Under the pieces are notes generated by a model that was not told where the DNA came from, made no database searches, and was given only the letters and a program-made list of their open reading frames with translations. A program made the position numbers and the translations under genes. Below are positions 58,553 through 64,000 of a stretch of 64,000 bases of DNA, piece by piece (position 1 is the first letter of the stretch; every line of letters starts with the position of its first letter). The stretch comes from Flavobacteriales bacterium (GTDB lineage: Bacteria; Bacteroidota; Bacteroidia; Flavobacteriales_E; Vicingaceae): positions 248,001 to 312,000 of the forward strand of contig JACJZB010000001.1 of assembly GCA_020635815.1 (NCBI GenBank), in the 5' to 3' direction.

Positions 58553-58915
58553 ATGAAAAACTTAAAATCAATCGCAATTGTTGCACTCTTTATAGCCGCA
58601 ACTAGTGTTAGTGCTCAAGATAAAATGAATAAACCTACTAATCTACAAGTTGATAAACAACATCAAGAAGATGATCATTTAGAAAAATTTAAAGATCAGT
58701 TAAATCTAACTCCAGAACAAAAAGCTAAAATTAAAGCGATAAGAGCTAAAAGATTTGCTGAAAAAACGGAATTGAAAAAGAAGTTAAAAGACCTACGTGT
58801 TGCTGAAAGAATAGAAATTAATTCAGTTTTAACAGACGAGCAACGTGCTTTAGTTAAAGAAAAAAAGGAAATGAAGCACGAAAACATTAAAAAGAAAAGA
58901 CCTAGTCATAAATAA
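58553..58915 (+). CDS. Exported Spy/CpxP-like LTxxQ protein
   Basis: The 120-residue protein has a signal peptide (MKNLKSIAIVALFIAATSVS, then AQDKM). A helical, charged body carries the LTPEQKAKIKAIRAKRFAEK motif near residue 54 and a second VLTDEQRALVKEKKE, the two LTxxQ-type repeats of Spy/CpxP periplasmic chaperones. The tail is very basic (HENIKKKRPSHK). A bidirectional terminator follows. Confidence 0.85.
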   Translation: MKNLKSIAIVALFIAATSVSAQDKMNKPTNLQVDKQHQEDDHLEKFKDQLNLTPEQKAKIKAIRAKRFAEKTELKKKLKDLRVAERIEINSVLTDEQRALVKEKKEMKHENIKKKRPSHK

Positions 58916-58933
58916 AAGACAGAGTAGTAAAAT

Positions 58934-58967
58934 AAAAAAATCCGAAAAATAATTTTCGGATTTTTTT
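58934..58967. terminator. Bidirectional intrinsic terminator
   Basis: AAAAAAATCCGAAAA and TTTTCGGATTTTTTT pair perfectly around a short loop. It serves the convergent Spy-like (+) and DUF2911 (-) genes. Confidence 0.9.
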
Positions 58968-59038
58968 ATTTCTTGTTCAATTGTTCCATTACTCTTTTTG
59001 TAGCAAAGTAGAAACAAAATTCTAATAGATTAAAAGTA

Positions 59039-59890
59039 TTATTTACCTTCTAATTCTTTAATCAATTTCTCGTTATTAGCAACATAACCATAATCACCAC
59101 CTTCATTAGCTTTTGCCATTTCTATCGATTTTTTTGCTGTGGCAATTGCTTCTTTTTTGTTACCCATTTTAGCTAATATTTTTGCTTTTTTATGTACATA
59201 CCAAAAAGCTTCAGGTCTTTTTTCAACTGCAATGTTCATCCATTTTAAAGCTAGGGTTAAGTCTTTATCGTTTTCTAGGTAAAAATCAGCAGCAGCAGCA
59301 TAAGAACTAGCACTTGGGCCATCAATTAATTGCTCTTTTATTTGTTTTTCAACTTGTTCTATAGCATTGGTTTCAATTTCAAAAGCAATCAAAGTATTTT
59401 CCCATTTGATGTTCATTTTAGCACCGGTGTAAGTAAAGTGGCTAAAATCAATAGATAGCGATTCTATTTTGTCGGCCAATTTAATTGGTTTTACAGTAAA
59501 ACGTAAAGCGTCTTCCTCTTCTTTGTAACCACCAGTTCCCCATAAAGTAAGGTTAGTGTTAAAAATAACTGTCCACTCACTTTCTCCAGGAATAGTATAT
59601 AAAGCATATTCACCGGCAGCCAATTTATTACCTGCAATTGTAACTGGTTCACTAAATTTAACTTTTGTAGATGCATTTGCACCAGTTCTCCAGATATTTC
59701 CCCATTTTTCTAACCCACCAAAAATGGTACGGTCTTTAACCCCAGGTCTAGAATATGTAACAGTCACATCTGTTAATCCAACAGTTTGAGTTAAAGTAGC
59801 TGTTGGACTTGGCTGAGGTGCTTTAATTTGTGCATTTGCAGTTAATGCTATAAATGATGTTGCTAATAAAAGCGTCTGTAGTTTTTTCAT
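59039..59890 (-). CDS. DUF2911 domain exported protein with TPR-like tail
   Basis: The 283-residue protein has a signal peptide (MKKLQTLLLATSFIALTANA) and the DUF2911 domain: VGLTDVTVTYSRPGVKDRTI, then GNIWRTGANASTKVKFSEPV, GEYALYTIPGESEWTVIFN and SHFTYTGAKMNIKWENTLIA. Residues 195-283 look like two or three TPR-like helix pairs (LALKWMNIAVEKRPEAFWYV). The domain is common in Bacteroidota and has no assigned function. It appears monocistronic. Confidence 0.92.
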   Translation of the reverse strand: MKKLQTLLLATSFIALTANAQIKAPQPSPTATLTQTVGLTDVTVTYSRPGVKDRTIFGGLEKWGNIWRTGANASTKVKFSEPVTIAGNKLAAGEYALYTIPGESEWTVIFNTNLTLWGTGGYKEEEDALRFTVKPIKLADKIESLSIDFSHFTYTGAKMNIKWENTLIAFEIETNAIEQVEKQIKEQLIDGPSASSYAAAADFYLENDKDLTLALKWMNIAVEKRPEAFWYVHKKAKILAKMGNKKEAIATAKKSIEMAKANEGGDYGYVANNEKLIKELEGK

Positions 59891-59967
59891 GTTATAAATT
59901 ATAAGTTAGGTTTTCGAAATTATTAAATAATCTTTTAATGACCACAAATTTAAGTTCTTATCAATTA

Positions 59968-61530
59968 TTATGCTAGGATTTTATGATGAATGGCTTGAGC
60001 ACATTTTTGTCCATCAATAGCAGCAGAAACTATTCCTCCAGCATATCCAGCACCTTCGCCACAAGGATATAAACCTTTTATTTGTGGGTGTTCTAAACTT
60101 TCTCTGTCTCTAGGAATTTTTACAGGAGAAGAAGTTCTACTTTCTACAGCTACGATTATAGCCTCATTATTTAAGTAGCCTTTTATTTTGTTCCCAAATG
60201 CTTTAAAACCACCTTGTAAATGTTCAACTATTGTTTTGGGTAGAATGGTATGCAAAGGAGCTGAAATAATTCCAGGCTTGTAAGAACAATCAGGTAGTGT
60301 TTTTGATGTTCTGTTGTTTACAAAATCAAGTAATCGTTGTGCTGGAGCTATTTGCCCTATATTATTTTCACTATCATTTCCTCCTCCAATAAATGTAGCT
60401 CGTTCTACCGCTTCTTGAAATTTTAACCCTGCTAAAGCACCATATTTTTGGTAAGGAAATAAGTCTTCATCTTCAACAGTAACCACAATACCAGAATTTG
60501 CAAAAGGATTGTTCCTTTTAGATGGTGACCAGCCGTTCGTTACAATTTCACCAGGAGCAGTAGCACATGGAGCAATAATTCCTCCAGGACACATACAAAA
60601 TGAAAATACGCCACGTTTTTTAATTTGTTGTACTAATTTGTAAGAAGCAGGAGGTAGGTATTCTCCACGACTATCACAATGGTATTGAACAGCATCAATT
60701 AAATCTTGAGAATGTTCAACTCTTACTCCTAAAGCAAAAGGTTTAGATTCGATTGTTATTCCTTTTTTATCCAATAAATAAAAAATATCGCGAGCAGAGT
60801 GTCCTGTGGCTAAAATAACTTGTTCAGCTAAATATGTTTTATTGTTTTGATCAACTACTCCTTTAATGGCATTGTTTTCAATAATTAAGTCAGTAACTTG
60901 CGTTTCAAAATGTATTACTCCACCATATTTTAAAACGGTTTCACGCATATCGGTTACTACTTTAGGTAATTTGTTTGTTCCAATATGTGGGTGAGCATCC
61001 ACTAAAATATTTTCGTCAGCACCATGTTCAACTAAAACTTGTAAAATAGCATTTACATCACCTCTTTTTTTAGAACGTGTGTAAAGTTTTCCATCGGAGT
61101 AAGTCCCAGCTCCACCTTCTCCAAAACAATAATTTGAATTAGGGTTTACAATTTGTTCCTTAGTAATTGCAGCTAAATCTCGTCTTCTGCTTCTTACATT
61201 TTTACCTCTTTCTAAAACAATTGGTTTGTATCCTAACTCAATGAGTTTTAAAGCAGCAAACATACCTGCTGGTCCAAAACCAATAATAATTACAGGTGTA
61301 TTCTTTTCAACGTTTTGATAAATGGTTGAATTTATCGTTGGTGGAATAGTTTCATTAATATAAATGTCTATTCTAAGATTAAACTTTACTGGGCTTCTTC
61401 GAGCATCTATAGAACGCTTACGAATTACATATTCAAAATCTTTTTTTCCGATTTCTTTAGAAATAATACTCCTTAAAAAATCTGGATTAGATGCCTCTTC
61501 AGGTAATACAATAATGTCTATTGTTTTCAT
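59968..61530 (-). CDS. FAD-dependent oxidoreductase (COG2509 type)
   Basis: The 520-residue protein has an N-terminal 80-residue extension rich in KRSIDARRSPVKFNLRIDIY. It then has the FAD motif VIIIGFGPAGMFAALKLIEL near residue 93, and CFGEGGAGTYSDGKLYTRSK and GRKAR-free QVILATGHSARDIFYLLD further on. The C-terminal flavin motif GLYPCGEGAGYAGGIVSAAI is near residue 487. This is the uncharacterised family of predicted dehydrogenases; the substrate is unknown. The gene is 9 nt after porT on the same strand and is probably co-transcribed with it. Confidence 0.9.
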   Translation of the reverse strand: MKTIDIIVLPEEASNPDFLRSIISKEIGKKDFEYVIRKRSIDARRSPVKFNLRIDIYINETIPPTINSTIYQNVEKNTPVIIIGFGPAGMFAALKLIELGYKPIVLERGKNVRSRRRDLAAITKEQIVNPNSNYCFGEGGAGTYSDGKLYTRSKKRGDVNAILQVLVEHGADENILVDAHPHIGTNKLPKVVTDMRETVLKYGGVIHFETQVTDLIIENNAIKGVVDQNNKTYLAEQVILATGHSARDIFYLLDKKGITIESKPFALGVRVEHSQDLIDAVQYHCDSRGEYLPPASYKLVQQIKKRGVFSFCMCPGGIIAPCATAPGEIVTNGWSPSKRNNPFANSGIVVTVEDEDLFPYQKYGALAGLKFQEAVERATFIGGGNDSENNIGQIAPAQRLLDFVNNRTSKTLPDCSYKPGIISAPLHTILPKTIVEHLQGGFKAFGNKIKGYLNNEAIIVAVESRTSSPVKIPRDRESLEHPQIKGLYPCGEGAGYAGGIVSAAIDGQKCAQAIHHKILA

Positions 61531-61539
61531 ATCGCTATT

Positions 61540-62265
61540 TTATCCTTCAAAAGTTAAGGATAGTAAGAACATTTTAGATTTTAATTTCTCAATTGGGTTA
61601 GAGAAAGCGTTATCTTCTTTTACATCGTAGCCTTTAAGCCCATACGACATTTTTAACTCTATACCAAATTTGAAATACTCAAGGTAAAAATCGGTTCCAA
61701 AACCAATTTGTCCCATAAAATCATTCTTTCCAAGCTTTACAATAATATCGTTGGGATTTGTTGAATTGTTTTCAGCATCTGCATTAGAAGCTAAATCTAA
61801 GCTGTAAGCTGCTCCACCAATAATATAGGCACTAAAATTATTTACTCTTGCCGATTTAAACTTTAGATTTAAAGGAAAATTAATTAATGTTGATTCTATT
61901 TCTTTAGTGTATTGTTTTTCTCCTTCAAGTGTTTGAAATTTGTAAATTAATTTACGTTGAGCAAAAGCAAGGTTAGGAGTAAACCTTAGGCTAAAATGCT
62001 CTCCTAAATGCATTGCAGAAATAATTCCTAAATTAAAACCTACAGTGCTTTGCGGTTCTAAAACATACAGCGAATCTGACCCTTCAACGTTTGGAGAGTA
62101 TCTGTCAAGAGCAAAGTCAGCTGAATTTATACCTAATAAAAAACCAAAGTGCATAAAACGGTGATCAAACTTAGGTAAGTTTAATGTAGTTGATTTTTGA
62201 GCTGATGAAAGACCAACAATAAATAGAAAAATAATGAATAATGTACGTTGTTTTATATTAAACAT
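61540..62265 (-). CDS. porT: T9SS outer-membrane protein PorT
   Basis: The 241-residue protein has a signal peptide (TLFIIFLFIVGLSSAQKS) and an eight-stranded beta-barrel pattern. The conserved HRFMHFGFLLGINSADFAL near residue 36 and FNLGIISAMHLGEHFSLRFT near residue 76 match PorT of gliding and secretion systems. GFGTDFYLEYFKFGIELKMS near the end supports this. PorT is needed for T9SS, which exports the sorting-domain proteins elsewhere in this window. Its position directly downstream of ubiE is the usual flavobacterial arrangement. Confidence 0.88.
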   Translation of the reverse strand: MFNIKQRTLFIIFLFIVGLSSAQKSTTLNLPKFDHRFMHFGFLLGINSADFALDRYSPNVEGSDSLYVLEPQSTVGFNLGIISAMHLGEHFSLRFTPNLAFAQRKLIYKFQTLEGEKQYTKEIESTLINFPLNLKFKSARVNNFSAYIIGGAAYSLDLASNADAENNSTNPNDIIVKLGKNDFMGQIGFGTDFYLEYFKFGIELKMSYGLKGYDVKEDNAFSNPIEKLKSKMFLLSLTFEG

Positions 62266-62291
62266 CTTGTACTAACGAGTAAATTTTAAAT

Positions 62292-63014
62292 TTATTTGGT
62301 TGCTGTATAAATTGAAGCTATTCCAAACATTAATGGAATTGCTTTTGGTTTTTTATATCCTAGTTTATCTAATATGTTTACAAAGTCTTGTCCATCAGGA
62401 AAAGCATTCACAGATTCAGGGAGATAGGTGTAAGCTGCATTGTCTTTTGAAACCATTTTTCCTATACCTGGTAAAATCTTGTTAAAATAAAAGTTGTATA
62501 ATTGTTTTATTGGAAAGTTTTTAGGTTTAGAAAATTCCAAAATAACCGCTCTACCATTAGGTTTTAATACTCTTAACATTTCTGTTAATCCCTTTTCTAA
62601 GTTTTCGAAGTTTCTTACTCCAAAGCCAACGGTGTAAGCATCAAATGTAGCCTCGTTAAAAGGTAAATTTTCTGAATCGCCAAGGTGTAATTCAATAATA
62701 TGGTCAACACCTTTAGCTTTCATTTTTTCTTTTCCAACGTTAAGCATGCCTTCAGAAATGTCAATTCCAACAACTTTTTCGGGGTTCAATTTTAACGCTT
62801 CTAATGCAAAATCTCCAGTACCTGTAGCGATGTCTAAAATAACTTTTGGTTGAGCATCTTTTAATAGTTTAATTGCTTTTTTTCGCCATAAAATATCAAT
62901 ACCCAACGACAAAAAATGATTTAGAAAATCATATTTAGCCGAGATGTTATTGAACATCGTAGCAACTTGTTCTTTTTTACTTCCTTCTTTATTTTTGTAG
63001 GGTATTACAGTCAT
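62292..63014 (-). CDS. ubiE: Demethylmenaquinone methyltransferase (UbiE/MenG)
   Basis: The enzyme, 240 residues from the ATG at 63014, is a SAM methyltransferase. It has VATMFNNISAKYDFLNHFLS near residue 18, the SAM loop VILDIATGTGDFALEALKLN near residue 63 and the UbiE signature DAYTVGFGVRNFENLEKGLT near residue 125. It methylates demethylmenaquinone, fitting a menaquinone-using Bacteroidota. The frame is open to 63089, but that would overlap the upstream kinase gene, so the start 4 nt after its stop is preferred. Confidence 0.93.
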   Translation of the reverse strand: MTVIPYKNKEGSKKEQVATMFNNISAKYDFLNHFLSLGIDILWRKKAIKLLKDAQPKVILDIATGTGDFALEALKLNPEKVVGIDISEGMLNVGKEKMKAKGVDHIIELHLGDSENLPFNEATFDAYTVGFGVRNFENLEKGLTEMLRVLKPNGRAVILEFSKPKNFPIKQLYNFYFNKILPGIGKMVSKDNAAYTYLPESVNAFPDGQDFVNILDKLGYKKPKAIPLMFGIASIYTATK

Positions 63015-63018
63015 AAGT

Positions 63019-64000
63019 TTAAACCAATTTTGAAATGGCTTCTGATAATAATTGGTCTTTATCGATTGGTACAACACCAACTTTTTCACAAACTAAACCA
63101 CCAGCCAAGTTCGATATTTCAGCTATCATTTTGGGTGTTTGATTTAAAGCCAAGCATAAGGTAGCAACGCTTATTACTGTGTCGCCAGCTCCAGACACAT
63201 CTGCGATGTTACGATAATGAGCAGCTAGATGGTGGCTAACTTCGTGGTTTTTAATAAACACTCCATTTTCAGAAAGCGTTATAAAGTTTAGAGTGTTGTT
63301 TAAAGATTTATTTAAAACATCCACAGCATCGCTAACTTCAATAATATTTTTTGGATTTATTTCAATATTTAAACCTTCTCTAAGTTCTTTAAGGTTTGGT
63401 TTAAATAAACTCACATTTTTATAGCTTAAAAAGTTACGTTTTTTAGGGTCAACTGTAGTTGGAATATTTTTATTGTTACAAATGGTAACCACTTCATTAA
63501 TCACTTCTTCTGTAATTGTTCCTTTGTCGTAATCTTCAAAAATTACAGCATCAATATTTGTTGAATTGATAAGTGTAGTTATTTTTTCAATAAATTTTTT
63601 GTTGTCACTTTCATTTAACACTTTATCCGTTTCAGAATCAACTCTTAAAACTTGATGGTTATTACCTATAATTCTAGTTTTTACGGTAGTAATCCTGTCG
63701 TTACTTGTAATAATACCTTCGTTTGATAATTCTTGTGTATCTAGTAATTGATTAAACAGTTTGCCATCATCATCATTACCTATAACAGCACATAAAATTG
63801 GATTAGCTCCTAATGCTTGAATATTTAAAGCAACGTTTGCAGCTCCACCCAATCGGTTATCTTTATTCTGAACCGAAACAATAGGAACGGGTGCTTCAGG
63901 AGAAATACGGTCAACTTTTCCAAAATAATAGGCATCTATCATCACGTCTCCAATTACCAAAACGTTTAGTTTGTTGAAGTCGTTAAATAGATTTATGATT
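63019..64000 (-). CDS. PfkB-family sugar kinase, heptose-7-phosphate kinase-like (RfaE1), 5' truncated by window edge
   Basis: The frame stays open to the right edge of the window (reading ...NDFNKLNVLVIGDVMIDAY), so the N-terminus is missing. The body shows VDRISPEAPVPIVSVQNKDN, RLGGAANVALNIQALGANP and the C-terminal PfkB signature NIADVSGAGDTVISVATL near the end. The RISPEAPVPI and GGAANVA pair is typical of RfaE/HldE domain I, which phosphorylates D-glycero-D-manno-heptose 7-phosphate. No nucleotidyltransferase domain is fused. It lies just upstream of ubiE. Confidence 0.85.
   Translation of the reverse strand, partial: IINLFNDFNKLNVLVIGDVMIDAYYFGKVDRISPEAPVPIVSVQNKDNRLGGAANVALNIQALGANPILCAVIGNDDDGKLFNQLLDTQELSNEGIITSNDRITTVKTRIIGNNHQVLRVDSETDKVLNESDNKKFIEKITTLINSTNIDAVIFEDYDKGTITEEVINEVVTICNNKNIPTTVDPKKRNFLSYKNVSLFKPNLKELREGLNIEINPKNIIEVSDAVDVLNKSLNNTLNFITLSENGVFIKNHEVSHHLAAHYRNIADVSGAGDTVISVATLCLALNQTPKMIAEISNLAGGLVCEKVGVVPIDKDQLLSEAISKLV

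Overview
The window is chromosomal DNA of a low-GC member of the Bacteroidota, most likely Flavobacteriales. The evidence is the recurring TAnnTTTG promoter box, four secreted proteins ending in the type IX secretion (T9SS) sorting domain, a PorT homologue, menaquinone synthesis, a short-form adenylate kinase and Bacteroidota-typical gene pairs (hpt-adk-obgE, porT next to ubiE). No rRNA, tRNA or CRISPR array was recognised. The window begins inside valS and ends inside a heptose-kinase-like PfkB gene.

Layout. 0-12 kb is housekeeping: valS (3' end), purE diverging from hpt-adk-obgE, tex with a HEPN (AbiU2-like) gene just upstream of it, and the haem genes hemE, hemL and hemB with a GIY-YIG gene between hemE and hemL. 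12-25 kb holds T9SS-exported proteins, aspartate kinase, fructose-bisphosphatase, a von Willebrand-like membrane protein, a voltage-gated-type K+ channel, YrdC and a small transaldolase. 25.55-31.32 kb is an integrated mobile element, described below. 31.7-43.5 kb holds glycosyltransferases, mnmA, a probably inactive dihydroorotase homologue, a BatA-like protein and two tandem outer-membrane barrels. 43.5-48.5 kb is biotin carboxylase followed by a lower phenylacetate/beta-oxidation set whose enoyl-CoA hydratase is broken by three homopolymer indels. 48.5-64 kb holds RelA/SpoT, Fur-STAS-purA, an OstA-like protein, PaaY-like, outer-membrane proteins, porT and ubiE.

Main discovery. A 5.77 kb integrative element sits in the gene for the signal recognition particle RNA (ffs). 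A perfect 86-bp direct repeat of the 3' part of ffs lies at both ends (25551-25636 and 31322-31407). The copy next to the tyrosine integrase is complete: its host-derived 5' end GGGCAAG pairs with its 3' end CUUGCCC, and it has a promoter box. The other copy is the displaced 3' end. It has an unrelated 5' arm but carries its own TAnnTTTG box at exactly the same 22-nt offset. The element carries an XRE regulator with an 18-bp perfect palindrome beside it, a four-gene cassette of small exported proteins plus a T9SS-sorted leucine-rich-repeat protein, and about 1.1 kb of hairpin-rich DNA without a credible gene.

Second theme: the chromosome is full of short palindromic repeats. One family (CCCCTCC-TTT/TTC-GGAGGGG-TTAGGGGAGG) occurs at least nine times and has entered two coding sequences, giving HemB its C-terminus and a 3-hydroxyacyl-CoA dehydrogenase part of its N-terminus. 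A second family (TGTCATaCCGAG...CGGAATGACA) brackets the GIY-YIG nuclease gene. Two MITE-like elements with terminal inverted repeats lie at 23986-24136 and 40860-40948.
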